Assembly: GCA_019235885.1 (NCBI GenBank)
Contig: JAFAKB010000086.1
Span: forward strand, 17,549 to 81,548
Direction of reading: 5' to 3'
Origin: Candidatus Eremiobacterota bacterium
Lineage (GTDB): Bacteria > Vulcanimicrobiota > Vulcanimicrobiia > Vulcanimicrobiales > Vulcanimicrobiaceae
Length of the DNA: 64,000 bases
In this document: positions 42,687 through 51,077 of the stretch, piece after piece
Numbering within the stretch: position 1 is the first letter of the stretch
Layout of the letters: every line of letters begins with the position of its first letter
Translations under genes and position numbers: made by a program
Notes under the pieces: model-generated
Database searches by the model: none
What the model was told of the DNA's origin: nothing
What the model saw: only the letters and a program-made list of their open reading frames with translations

Positions 42687-43508
42687 CTACGCCGACTTGG
42701 CCTCCAGCTCGTAGAACGTGCGCGCCGGCGCGGCCGGCTCGAACGTTCCCGTCTCGACGCGCGGGCGGCGCGTGCGCGCCTGCAGCGCCGCGGCACGTTC
42801 CACCAGCAGCGGCTGCTCGCGGCTGATCGCGACGTGGCTGCGCTCGGCGTAGCGGACGAGCTCCGCGAGGTCGTTCACGACGAGCGCGTCGTTCGGCTGC
42901 GCCGACCACGGCCGCACCGCGACCGGGAAGCCGAGCTCGCGCGCGGCGCGGCGCGCCTCGCGGAACGTGGTCGCCGCGCGCAGCTCCTCTTCCGCAACGA
43001 TGCTCCGCCCGCGGGCCAGCATGTCGGGAACGACGACGTCGTCGACGAACTGCGCGAACGCGGCCGCGACCTCGGCCGGATCGGAGAAGCGCACGTAGCG
43101 CACTTGGGCGAGGTCGTCGAGATCGCGCAGCAGCGTCGTCTTGATCTCGGCCTGGTCCCACACCGCGAACAGCATTGGAATGCGGCGCCCGCCGTAGATG
43201 TTGTACGCGACTTCGAACGCGCCGCTCTCGCTCAAGCCCGTCCGCACGACCAGCATGACGTCGGCGCTCGCGAGCAGCTTGAGCCGCGTCTCGCGGAAGC
43301 GCCGCGGCGCGAACGCGCTCCCCGAGTCGCTGGTGAACGCCTCGCGGAAGCTCGCGTTGTCATGCGCTTTCGTCCCGGTCAGCAGGTCGAGAGCGTAGCG
43401 GCGGTCTCCGACGAGCCCGCCGATTCCGTCGAGCGCGGCTTGCACGACGCGCGCTTCGCGTTCGGTCGTTTGCGTGAGGGGTTGCCGAACGAAAACCTTG
43501 ATCGCCAT
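42687..43508 (-). CDS. nucleoside-deoxyribosyltransferase-like domain fused to an ATP-grasp-like segment
   Basis: 273 residues. N-terminal 1-165: alpha/beta fold with LASADVMLVVRTGLSESGAF, then EVAYNIYGGRRIPMLFAVWD, resembling the nucleoside 2-deoxyribosyltransferase/TIR-like superfamily in which a D-x-x-(L/V) segment and an S-x-G-x-x-x-E motif carry the catalytic Glu. C-terminal part from about 180: FREARRAARELGFPVAVRPW then LVVNDLAELVRYAERS, like the ATP-grasp N-subdomain of CarB-type ligases but too short to be complete. It lies between tdh and kbl on the opposite strand. Function unknown. Confidence 0.55.
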   Translation of the reverse strand: MAIKVFVRQPLTQTTEREARVVQAALDGIGGLVGDRRYALDLLTGTKAHDNASFREAFTSDSGSAFAPRRFRETRLKLLASADVMLVVRTGLSESGAFEVAYNIYGGRRIPMLFAVWDQAEIKTTLLRDLDDLAQVRYVRFSDPAEVAAAFAQFVDDVVVPDMLARGRSIVAEEELRAATTFREARRAARELGFPVAVRPWSAQPNDALVVNDLAELVRYAERSHVAISREQPLLVERAAALQARTRRPRVETGTFEPAAPARTFYELEAKSA

Positions 43509-43696
43509 AATGTCGAACCACCCGTTTTCCGACAGTTACGAATGTCGCGGTGCTGAAAGCGCGCCGCGTGCCCCTATTACAACCGCCCGGGCGTCCGGAA
43601 GTCAATAGGGACCATTGGCCTTTCGGAACTGGGTGGTGCGGCTCACAAAGCTTGCCTGCTTGGAAACCGTGCGCGGCGTTCCGAAGCGAGACTGCG

Positions 43697-44896
43697 ATGA
43701 ACGCCGCCTTCGAAGCCCGCCTCAACGCCGACCTCGACGCCCTGCGCGCCGCCGGGACGTACAAGCGCCTGCGCCACCTCACCGGGCCGATGGCCGCCGA
43801 GGTGCACATGGAGGAGGCGGGCGACGTGATCGTCCTCTCCTCGAACAACTATCTCGGCTTGGCGGACCATCCGGACGTCGTCGCCGCCGGGATCGCGGGG
43901 CTCAAGAAGTACGGCGCCGGCACCGCCTCGGTGCGCTTCATCTGCGGCACCTTCGACGTGCACCGCGAGCTCGAGGAGAAGATCGCGGCGGTGTTCGGCT
44001 TCGAAGCGGCGCTCTCGTACGTCTCGTGCTGGACCGCGAACGAGGGACTCATCCCGACGATCGCGACCGCCGGCAACACGATCATCAGCGACGAGCTGAA
44101 CCACGCCTCGATCATCGACGGCTGCCGGCTCGCCGGCGCGAAGCGCGCGCGCTACAAGCACGGCGACATGGCGGATCTGGAGCAGAAGCTGCGCGAAGCC
44201 GAAGGAACCGCGTTCATCGTGACCGACGGCGTCTTCTCGATGGAAGGCTCGATCGCGAAACTTCCCGAGATCGTCGAGCTCGCGCGCAAGTACGGCGCGG
44301 TGACGATCGTCGACGACTCGCACGGCACCGGCGTGATGGGCAGGACCGGGCGCGGCACGATCGAGCACTTCGGGCTTGAGGGCAAGATCGACATCCTCAC
44401 CGGGACGCTGGGCAAAGCGCTCGGCGGCGCGGCCGGCGGTTTCGTCGCCGGATCGAAAGCGCTGGTCGACACGCTGGTGCAGCGCTCGCGCACGCAGCTG
44501 TTCTCGAACGCGCTGCCGGCGACCGTCGCCGCCAGCGCGCTCAAAGCGATCGAGATCCTGGAGTCGCAGCCGCAGCTCGTCGAGCAGCAGCGCGAGAACA
44601 CGCGCTACTTCCGCGACGGTTTGAAACGGCTCGGCTTCAAGCCGCTCGAGGGGCCGAGCGCGATCGTCCCGATCATCGTCGGCGACACCGCGTTCGCGAT
44701 CGCGATGAGCGACCGGCTGCTGCAGGAGGGCGTGTTCGTGACCGGGTTCGGCTTCCCGGTCGTCCCCGAAGGGACGGCGCGCGTGCGCGTGCAGATCTCG
44801 AGCGCGCTGACTCGCGAAGAGCTCGACCGCGCGCTTGCCGCCTTCGAGAAGATCGGCCGCGCGCTCGGCGTGATCGCGAGTACCGTCACCGCCTAA
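43697..44896 (+). CDS. kbl: glycine C-acetyltransferase (2-amino-3-ketobutyrate CoA ligase)
   Basis: 399 residues, alpha-oxoamine synthase family. SSNNYLGLADHPDVVAAGI; GTASVRFICGTFDVHRELEE; DELNHASIIDGCRL; DDSHGTGVMG; Lys in LTGTLGKALGGAAGGF as PLP Schiff base. Splits 2-amino-3-ketobutyrate with CoA into glycine and acetyl-CoA, the second step after Tdh. ATG chosen at MNAAFEARLNADL; the open frame extends upstream without family similarity. Length normal (about 395-400). Confidence 0.92.
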   Translation: MNAAFEARLNADLDALRAAGTYKRLRHLTGPMAAEVHMEEAGDVIVLSSNNYLGLADHPDVVAAGIAGLKKYGAGTASVRFICGTFDVHRELEEKIAAVFGFEAALSYVSCWTANEGLIPTIATAGNTIISDELNHASIIDGCRLAGAKRARYKHGDMADLEQKLREAEGTAFIVTDGVFSMEGSIAKLPEIVELARKYGAVTIVDDSHGTGVMGRTGRGTIEHFGLEGKIDILTGTLGKALGGAAGGFVAGSKALVDTLVQRSRTQLFSNALPATVAASALKAIEILESQPQLVEQQRENTRYFRDGLKRLGFKPLEGPSAIVPIIVGDTAFAIAMSDRLLQEGVFVTGFGFPVVPEGTARVRVQISSALTREELDRALAAFEKIGRALGVIASTVTA

Positions 44897-44939
44897 ACAG
44901 GTGTAGCCCGGGGCCCGGCGGGGGACGACTTTTGTCGTT

Positions 44940-45410
44940 ATGCCGACCGCAATGCTTCGCGCGGCGACGGCGCTCATCGCGCTCGCCGCCTTGCTTCCTC
45001 TCGCCGCCGCCGCCGCCACCAAACCGTTCACCGGCCCCGCCGGCTGGGAGCACAACGTGGCGCTCGCCGCGACGCCGCAAAATCCGCGCGCCTCGGAGAC
45101 CTGGCGCAAGAGCGACGGCGAGCTTCTCACGTACCTCGCCGACGGCGGGACGGTGTACGACGACACCGTCGCGCTCGTCAAGAAGAACATCGCGGACAAC
45201 GCGTTCAAGACGAGCCTCGACACCGATCGCAAGTGCGAGGGCCGCCGCGCGCACGAGCTCGAGATGACGTTCGGAACGTCGGTCGTCCATCAGCTGATCG
45301 TCGACGATGCGCCGGGCGTGACGAAGCTGACGTACACGCGCAATCAAGGCGTCCCGATGGATCCGGACGTCACCGCCGCGCTCAACGCGTACTGCGGCCC
45401 TTCGACGTAG
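44940..45410 (+). CDS. secreted hypothetical protein
   Basis: 156 residues, function unknown. Clear signal peptide (LRAATALIALAALLPLAAAA), cleavage near AAA-TKPF; the mature 130 residues are mixed alpha/beta with two Cys (DRKCEG, NAYCGP). ATG 44940 or 44952. An intrinsic terminator follows at 45447, so it is a single-gene transcript. Likely periplasmic. Confidence 0.65.
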   Translation: MPTAMLRAATALIALAALLPLAAAAATKPFTGPAGWEHNVALAATPQNPRASETWRKSDGELLTYLADGGTVYDDTVALVKKNIADNAFKTSLDTDRKCEGRRAHELEMTFGTSVVHQLIVDDAPGVTKLTYTRNQGVPMDPDVTAALNAYCGPST

Positions 45411-45446
45411 CACACAGCGCAAGAACTGCCACGGAAGCGCACTACG

Positions 45447-45474
45447 GTCCGGCGACAAACGTTGCCGGACTTTT
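45447..45474 (+). terminator. intrinsic terminator after the secreted protein gene
   Basis: 10-bp stem (GTCCGGCGAC with GTTGCCGGAC, one G-U pair), AAAC loop, TTTT tail. 36 bases after the stop at 45410. Confidence 0.8.
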
Positions 45475-45616
45475 ACGTTGGTGTGACGAGCGGCACGTAC
45501 GCCGTGCCGCCGTTAGGTGTACCATCGCCGTGGGACCCAACGGGGTGTTCGGTCTCCGACACGATCTGGCACACCTGCCGACGGGGTCCGCTCACACAGA
45601 AAGGACCCATAGTCTC

Positions 45617-46114
45617 ATGCGCAAGTCTCTTGCGGTTTTTCCGCTTTTGGCGCTGCTTGCCGCGTGTTCCGGCGGCGGCGCGAACCAAACGATGCTGCCC
45701 GGGATGCCGGGTGCCGGCAGCACGCACCAGAGTGGCGGCGCGGCGCGCCACGCGATGTCGACGACGACGATCAACTACATCCTCGGCTCGGCGAGCTATC
45801 CGTCGGGCTACAATCCGACCTGCGGAACCCACCTCAACCTCTACCAGACCAACGGCATCTCCGTGTGGGGTCCGGTCTTCTCGACCGGCGGCGGCGAGGA
45901 GTGGGTGACCTACGTCGGCCCCTGCCATGCGGCGGCCGGCGACTCGATGACCGCGACGCTGGTCGACGTCTACGGCCACCTGACGTTCCCCTCGCATCCG
46001 AGCCCGGGTAACTTCAGCATCAACGACACCGGCCAAGACTCGCACGCGACGCTCACGGTCACCGACAACACGACCGGCGCGTCGATCACGACGGACGTCT
46101 GGTACTCCTACTAG
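45617..46114 (+). CDS. putative lipoprotein, beta-rich
   Basis: 165 residues. ATG with AAAGGA upstream; signal MRKSLAVFPLLALLAAC with lipobox LAAC, Gly/Ser linker, then a compact beta domain rich in Thr/Asn (SINDTGQDSHATLTVTDNTT). Two Cys in the mature part (NPTCGT, GPCHAA). Function unknown. Ends at the strong terminator at 46139. Confidence 0.7.
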   Translation: MRKSLAVFPLLALLAACSGGGANQTMLPGMPGAGSTHQSGGAARHAMSTTTINYILGSASYPSGYNPTCGTHLNLYQTNGISVWGPVFSTGGGEEWVTYVGPCHAAAGDSMTATLVDVYGHLTFPSHPSPGNFSINDTGQDSHATLTVTDNTTGASITTDVWYSY

Positions 46115-46138
46115 CGCCTAACACGCCCGCGCGAAAGC

Positions 46139-46176
46139 GAACAGGTTCGAGAAGCATTCACTTCTCGGACCTGTTC
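46139..46176 (+). terminator. intrinsic terminator after the lipoprotein gene
   Basis: 16-bp stem (46139-46154 with 46161-46176, one G-U pair), CATTCA loop, tail CGTTTGTTT. Its outer arm ACCTGTTC resembles those of hairpins at 48562 and 52917. Confidence 0.82.
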
Positions 46177-46245
46177 CGTTTGTTTCCGAAGGCGAGGCGG
46201 CGACATGCTGGAAGAAGAGATAGAAAGCCGGTCGAAACGCTGCTC

Positions 46246-46800
46246 ATGCGTCGTCGCTCTCGGCAATCGAAATGGCCACCATCGCGGTCACACATAGGTG
46301 CGGCGATCAACAAGGCAATCTTGGAGGAAGATTGGGCCGGCGCGCGAGCTCTCATCGAGCGCGAGCTGGAGCTGCGTCCCGACAGTCATTGGTTCTGGAA
46401 CCGTCTGGCGCTCACGTATTACGAACAATTCGAGTACGCTCGCGCGCTCGAGTTCGACCAAAGAGCGAAGGCGCTCGCGCCGGACTGTCCGCTCGTTCTT
46501 TGGGGCTACGCGGGGTCGCTGCAGATGCTTGACCGCCCGAAAGAAGCGATTGAGGTCTACCAGGAGATCATCGACCGCGGCATCCAAGCGTTGGCGACGG
46601 ACCCGTGCGGGGAAGGCTACGCGCGCGCCTGCGGCTTGTTCGTAGACAGCCTTTATCGTTCGGCTCAGTGCTGGCGCGCATTGGGCGACCGGGAGCGCGC
46701 CCGGGCTCTCGTCGAGCAAAGTCTCGCGAAACGAGGGGTGGGCTGCGAATCGATCTACACGGACTCCGAAATCGAAAAGTTCGCGGCTCGGCTCGGCTGA
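46246..46800 (+). CDS. TPR-containing hypothetical protein
   Basis: About 184 residues from the ATG giving MRRRSRQSK; earlier in-frame starts exist and the true start is uncertain. Residues 20-160 contain TPR-like helix pairs (FWNRLALTYYEQFEYARALE; GYAGSLQMLDRPKEAIEVYQ; CWRALGDRERARALVEQSLA). Presumably a protein-interaction scaffold in the cytoplasm. No signal peptide. Partners unknown. Confidence 0.65.
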   Translation: MRRRSRQSKWPPSRSHIGAAINKAILEEDWAGARALIERELELRPDSHWFWNRLALTYYEQFEYARALEFDQRAKALAPDCPLVLWGYAGSLQMLDRPKEAIEVYQEIIDRGIQALATDPCGEGYARACGLFVDSLYRSAQCWRALGDRERARALVEQSLAKRGVGCESIYTDSEIEKFAARLG

Positions 46801-46888
46801 ACGGTTCTCCCAAGCCCTGAAGATGGGCGCCGGCGACTGGGACTCGCATCAGGGCCGACGTAAGACAGGGCGGTGGAAGTGCTAGGAT

Positions 46889-47470
46889 GTGGTTGTGGAC
46901 GAATCGGACGACACAGAACCGACCGCTGACGCTACACGGGTTGCGACGTTCAGTATAGACGTAACGTTTTCACCGCGCACGATAGACCCAGACGCCATAT
47001 CGCAGCGTCTGGGACTGGCGCCGACATGGATGTGGCGCGCCGGCGAGCGAGTTCGCAATCCGAATGGGTCTGTACGTCCGCATCCCGCGCGCGAGTCGCG
47101 CTGGACTCTGGCCCTCGCCTACTTTGACCGCAGAGAGGATGAACTCGATATTTGGAACGAGACTGATGAAGATTTAGGGCCGAGACTCAACGAACGGCTG
47201 GCGGCGTTCCTCGAGCCTTTCCTGCGGGAGTCTTCATTTGTCCGCGAAGTGGTGACCGACAGCACCCGGGCACAAATCGTTTTGAACTTCCCAGGCCAGT
47301 TCCACTTCGGTTTTCTGGTCGAGCCCGTTACGTTGAGCGCCATCGCCGGGCTGAATCTCGAGTTAGGAATCGAGATCTTTCCGGATTCTGCCGGCCCGCA
47401 CGTGGAAGGCGACCGCACTGCGGGCGGGCCTCTTCGAATCGTGGGCAATCAAGGGTCGTCGGACGCCTAG
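46889..47470 (+). CDS. DUF4279-like hypothetical protein
   Basis: 193 residues from a GTG. VATFSIDVTFSPRTIDPDAI, then SQRLGLAPTWMWRAGERV, resembles the start of DUF4279 proteins (a beta strand followed by a P-x-x-I-x-x-x-L-G-x-x-P-x-x-x-x-x-x-G segment); later FLREVVTDST-like and beta hairpins. Cytoplasmic; function unknown. Such proteins are often immunity or toxin-associated in accessory regions, but nothing beside it confirms that. Confidence 0.55.
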   Translation: MVVDESDDTEPTADATRVATFSIDVTFSPRTIDPDAISQRLGLAPTWMWRAGERVRNPNGSVRPHPARESRWTLALAYFDRREDELDIWNETDEDLGPRLNERLAAFLEPFLRESSFVREVVTDSTRAQIVLNFPGQFHFGFLVEPVTLSAIAGLNLELGIEIFPDSAGPHVEGDRTAGGPLRIVGNQGSSDA

Positions 47471-47517
47471 CGTTCGCGGCGGCAACCTGTTCCTCTCAGG
47501 CGCGTGCGGTCGAGCGG

Positions 47518-48537
47518 TCACGAAAACGCGGTGATCTGACCGGTGGCTCGCCGTAGCGCGGTCACGCAGCGCGCGGACACGTACGCGCGGTACGTATCGT
47601 AGCCATGCAAAACGCGCCCGTCGAGCGGAAAGTCCCACACGGAGGCGCGCGAGCTCCACGATCCGTCCGGCGCCATCGTCGCAAGAAGATGCGCGACCCC
47701 GCGCTCCACGGAGGCTGCGGTCCCCGGGTACGCGGCGAGCGAGGCGACGGCGAGTGCCGTCTCGTACGCGTCGCTCTCGGCGCCCCACGATCCGTCGTCG
47801 TTCTGCGAGTCGAGGATGAACGAGAGGCCGCGCCGTGCCGAATCCGCCAATCGGGGATAGCGCAGCAGCACGTCGAGCGCGAGATTCGTTCCGAACAGCA
47901 GGCTGGGGTAGAAGTACGATCGCCAAAAACCGCTCGCGTCCTGCGTCTGCGGTAGAAGGTCCTGGTTCACGAAGCCCTCGAGGTGCGTGCCCTGGAGCGC
48001 GAGGAAGACGTTGAAGTTCACCTCGGGATGCGCGAGAAGGTTGTTCTGCTCCGACCGTTCCGTCGTGAGCGATGTCGAGCCGGGAGAGTCGAACGTCACG
48101 AACAATCGCTCCGGCTCGCGATGGAACGCCAGCAGCGGTTCCGGCGTACGGTTCACCTGGAGTCGCCGTAACGTGCGGATGACGTAGGCGGTGTCGTCGG
48201 AGTCGACGTGGCGAACCCGGGATCCGTCGGAGTGGTCCGGGGCGGGCGGTGCATAGCCCCACATGCCTCCGTTCTCCTCGGACAGGATCCGGACGAGGAT
48301 GATCGTTCGGTCGATCTCGTCGAGCAATCCGGTCATCGCGTCCGTGATGAACGACGCCACGAACACGTGTCCTTTGTTCTCGTTGAAGCGTATCCCGTCG
48401 CTGCCGACCAAGGCGAGGCCGTACGTACCGGACCGCAGGCGTTCCCGCAGGAACCCCGTCGCTCTTGCGATCGCGGCGTCGAGCGCGCTCTGCTTCAGGT
48501 TCGCTTCCACGAGCGGCCGGATTTCGCGCACCTTCAT
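47518..48537 (-). CDS. terpene-cyclase/squalene-oxidase-repeat-like protein
   Basis: 339 residues. Alpha-alpha-toroid type repeats with QW-like motifs: LSFILDSQNDDGSWGAESDA and LLATMAPDGSWSSRASVWDF, and earlier ATGFLRERLRSGTYGLALVG. The first half contains RHVDSDDTAYVIRTLRRLQV, a D-x-D-D-T-A segment close to the protonating motif of class II terpene cyclases. It could be a cyclase or a related helical enzyme; too short for a squalene-hopene cyclase (about 630). ATG giving MKVREIRPLVEANLK. No isoprenoid genes adjacent. Confidence 0.62.
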   Translation of the reverse strand: MKVREIRPLVEANLKQSALDAAIARATGFLRERLRSGTYGLALVGSDGIRFNENKGHVFVASFITDAMTGLLDEIDRTIILVRILSEENGGMWGYAPPAPDHSDGSRVRHVDSDDTAYVIRTLRRLQVNRTPEPLLAFHREPERLFVTFDSPGSTSLTTERSEQNNLLAHPEVNFNVFLALQGTHLEGFVNQDLLPQTQDASGFWRSYFYPSLLFGTNLALDVLLRYPRLADSARRGLSFILDSQNDDGSWGAESDAYETALAVASLAAYPGTAASVERGVAHLLATMAPDGSWSSRASVWDFPLDGRVLHGYDTYRAYVSARCVTALRRATGQITAFS

Positions 48538-48561
48538 TCCGAGCCTTGAGGTATGAAGAAA

Positions 48562-48593
48562 ACAGGCCCAGCGGCGTTCGTCGCTAGACCTGT
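48562..48593 (-). terminator. hairpin terminator, minus strand, upstream of the cyclase-like gene
   Basis: 12-bp stem (48562-48573 with 48582-48593; two G-U pairs) followed on the minus strand by TTTTC. It ends transcripts coming from beyond 48600, consistent with a lost gene or tRNA there. Confidence 0.6.
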
Positions 48594-48608
48594 GCATGGT
48601 TGCGGGGG
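48587..48608. repeat. tRNA-fMet 3'-end-like repeat, left copy
   Basis: GACCTGTGCATGGTTGCGGG and two more G, matching 52944-52964 (which includes the 3' end of tRNA-fMet) in all but a few positions with one extra base. Both copies are preceded by an ACAGG...CCTGT hairpin. Either an attachment-site remnant or a partial tRNA duplication bounding a 4.3-kb accessory block. Confidence 0.4.
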
Positions 48609-48741
48609 TCCAGGTTCGGAAAGCGGTTTCTGGTCGAGAAAGTCGGGCGGCCGCCCGCCGTGGTTCAAGAAGCTACCCTCGATGGTTCAGAAAGTCGGGC
48701 GTACTATCCTCTCCAAAGGCGTCCTAAACGGCGCGTACGAG

Positions 48742-48767
48742 AGGAGGGCCCGTTTCCGAGCCCTCCT
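48742..48767. terminator. shared hairpin terminator by the small peptide gene
   Basis: 8-bp stem AGGAGGGC with GCCCTCCT. It lies four bases beyond the stop of the minus-strand peptide gene; the + side is preceded by TACTATCCT at about 48712, so it may terminate transcripts from both sides. Confidence 0.6.
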
Positions 48768-48770
48768 TCG

Positions 48771-48884
48771 TCATTGGGCGAGACTGGCGATGTGTTTGGC
48801 CAGGATCACCACTGCGTCGAGTGCCTTCACGACGGCTGTCGCTGCGGCTGCGATAGCGGTGACCTGACGTATCTTCTTGGCCAT
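48771..48884 (-). CDS. 37-residue hydrophobic peptide
   Basis: ATG with GGAGG five bases upstream, then MAKKIRQVTAIAAAATAVVK and ALDAVVILAKHIASLAQ. Basic N-terminus followed by a single long hydrophobic helix, so it should insert in the inner membrane. Size and shape recall type I toxin peptides or small regulatory membrane proteins. Possible longer start at 48965 is rejected because the upstream residues are Arg/Gly/Ser-rich. Own terminator at 48742. Not recognised as a known family. Confidence 0.5.
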   Translation of the reverse strand: MAKKIRQVTAIAAAATAVVKALDAVVILAKHIASLAQ

Positions 48885-48894
48885 CGTGGCCTCC

Positions 48895-49625
48895 AAAGGT
48901 TTGTCGAGGTCTCCACTCCGCTCACTCCCGTCACGGGAGGCACCGCCGCCTGGGCGGTGCGACATCGGTCCTGCCGATGGGGCTTGTGTCGCGTGAGTCG
49001 GCGCGGTTCGAGCCTGTCGAATCCTGACGCCGGCGGGTTCGGTGGAAGTTCCCCCTGAGGCTGTCTCGCCGGTGCACCATCACTCGCTCCGTGGAATCCC
49101 TCCGCCTCGCTGCTTCTAGGGCCCGCCGCCAGTGCGGCGCCCATAGCGCTGGTCGTCATGGTGCTGCCGAAACGAGTCGGCGCTTTAGCTGAGTATAGCA
49201 TTTGATGGGTCAGGCGCTCAATGCACATTTCAAGGCTCCCGACAAGTCTGGTCGCCTGTCCCGTGATTTGGTAGCATGGGTGATCCGGGAACTCGAGCCA
49301 CCGGGCATTTTGCGGAAGGGTGCAACCTCGGGATCGGGACCTTGATCTAAACCATTGCGAAAGCCGTCGGCGGGCTCTCCCGCCGCTCGTTAGAGTGTGA
49401 AGAATCCCCGGACGCGGGATAGGCGCCGCTGACGGGAAGTGCTCCCCGGCATGGATGGGAGCCGTGACCACCGGCACGAGCCTCGTGCGTTTCACACTCC
49501 GGACGGCTTCCCGTGGACCAAGGTCTTCCTCCGCCCAACCCTGCCCCGCCGCGCGCGGCGCGCGGTGGCCTGCGCCGCATCCGCGGCCAGGCCATTTTCT
49601 CGCGCAGGATCCGCGCCGGCGCATT
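48895..49625. other. long leader/intergenic stretch without a supported gene
   Basis: Between the small peptide and the transposase. A minus-strand promoter lies at 49192; the roughly 300 bases downstream of it contain a Pro/Arg-rich frame of about 110 codons that I do not accept as a gene. Confidence 0.35.
49192..49221 (-). promoter_or_regulatory. promoter-like sequence for the small peptide transcript
   Basis: Minus strand: -35 TTGAGC (49216-49221), 18-base spacer, -10 TATACT (49192-49197), pointing towards the 37-residue peptide gene about 300 bases away. Confidence 0.35.
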
Positions 49626-51077
49626 GTGACGACCGAGACGGCCGCAGGCACCGTCTATCACGTCCCATCCGAGACCGCGCCCGGCGTGGTCTACGACGTC
49701 TTCATCGACGACGACGGGCAGTGGGTCTGCGCGCCGTGTCCGGACTGGGCCGCCTGGCGTAAACCCTGCAAGCACGTCTTCGAGGTGCTCCAGCGCTTCT
49801 ATCCGGCGCTCGCGCCGCCCGTCCCCGAGACCACGCCGTTCGTCAAGAACGGCTGGTACGCCGGCGCCCGCAGCTATCCCCAAGAGTCGTTCCCGTACAC
49901 CGAAGGCTTGGCCGAAAGCACCCGTCGGGACCACGCGCTCGAGACGCAGGACGAGCGCGTCGAATCGCTGTTGGTCGATCTCGCGTGCGTGGTCAACGAG
50001 CGGCATCCGTGGACGCACGACGCGTGGCGTCCGCAGTTGCCGGCGGGCGACAAGGTGCTCCAGAGCGTCCTGCGTGACCAGCACCGTAAGAGCCTGCGCC
50101 GCTTCCGGCCAATCCTCAAGCGGCTCAAAGCCGAAGGCAAAATTCGGTTCGCGCCGAGCCGTGGCACCGTTGTGAAATACAACCGCTCGGCTCGGACGCG
50201 CGACTACTTGTGGGAGTCGTTCGCCGGGGTGACGGACCCGTTCCGCATCATCGACCAGGACGTCATCGTGGACACGACCGGCTTCTCGCCGTTCTACATA
50301 TCGAACTGGCGCGACCGTCGTGCCTCGGAGAACGCCGGTCGCCCGCCCTCGGACTACCGCGAGCGGACTGAGTGGTTCAGGGTCCATGCCATCATCGGTC
50401 GGACGTCGAAGGCGATCTTGGCGTGGGCGATGACCCCGAACCGTGGTGCGGGCGTCGGCGATTCGAGTCTGCTCGGCGCGCTGCTGAGCGATCTCAAGGC
50501 GCGCGGCTTCGAGCCGCGCTACGTCATCGGCGACAACGCTTACGTCACGCCGGAGACCGTCGCCGCTGCTCGTGCGTGTGGCGCCCAACTCGTCTGCCCG
50601 CTCAAAGGCCGCAACTTCGACCGAGCCGGCGTACCGCGCGGCGCGGCGGCGGAGATCGAGGCGTTCGCGCGCCGCAATCCCGTTCTCTACGACGAGCTGG
50701 TCCGTGCCCGCCAGGCCATCGAAGGTATCTTCTCGGTTGAGAAGCGCCGCGACAACCACGTCGCCTCCGTCGGCTCGAAGACCGAGCGCGCCGCCCATGC
50801 GGCGCTGCTGCGGGAAGCCGCGGAGATTTCCGAGCAGGCGACACGCGCTCGGCGGGACGGCCGGGATGATGTAGCCGAGCTCCTCGAGGACCAGCTGGAG
50901 GCGCTCAAGGACGAGGCGGCGGCAAGCTCCCTATACGTCTCACGACAGAACGAGATGCTCACGCGGGCGATTCGTCAGGTGCTGAATCAGACCGTGCAGA
51001 TCGAGCTGCGCTGGAATCGTCGTATCGCGTACACGAAGGGCTCGGTGTTCGGCCCGGTGCGGGAGACGGTCGAATGA
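49626..51077 (+). CDS. DDE transposase with N-terminal SWIM zinc finger
   Basis: 483 residues from the GTG giving MTTETAAGTVYHVPSET. SWIM-type finger about 35-55: CAPCPDWAAWRKPCKHVFEV (C-x-x-C ... C-x-H). Catalytic DDE transposase of IS4/IS5/IS1182-like type: first Asp in VIVDTTGFSPFYISNW, second in YVIGDNAYVTPE, Glu in IEGIFSVEKRRDNH. It would move an insertion sequence by cut-and-paste. The frame is intact. I could not find terminal inverted repeats, so element ends are not set. The stop overlaps the next gene's ATG (ATGA). Confidence 0.8.
   Translation: MTTETAAGTVYHVPSETAPGVVYDVFIDDDGQWVCAPCPDWAAWRKPCKHVFEVLQRFYPALAPPVPETTPFVKNGWYAGARSYPQESFPYTEGLAESTRRDHALETQDERVESLLVDLACVVNERHPWTHDAWRPQLPAGDKVLQSVLRDQHRKSLRRFRPILKRLKAEGKIRFAPSRGTVVKYNRSARTRDYLWESFAGVTDPFRIIDQDVIVDTTGFSPFYISNWRDRRASENAGRPPSDYRERTEWFRVHAIIGRTSKAILAWAMTPNRGAGVGDSSLLGALLSDLKARGFEPRYVIGDNAYVTPETVAAARACGAQLVCPLKGRNFDRAGVPRGAAAEIEAFARRNPVLYDELVRARQAIEGIFSVEKRRDNHVASVGSKTERAAHAALLREAAEISEQATRARRDGRDDVAELLEDQLEALKDEAAASSLYVSRQNEMLTRAIRQVLNQTVQIELRWNRRIAYTKGSVFGPVRETVE

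Noticed and set aside
48608..48690. Possible second tRNA on the minus strand after the tRNA-end repeat
   Set aside because: No cloverleaf can be formed; only the last ~10 bases match tRNA-fMet.
48636..48700. Repeated AGAAAGTCGGGCG as a possible CRISPR start
   Set aside because: Only two copies with no regular spacers and no cas genes.
48827..49159. 110-codon minus-strand frame upstream of the 37-residue peptide
   Set aside because: Pro/Arg/Gly-rich, no fold or ribosome site evident; overlaps the better-supported peptide start.
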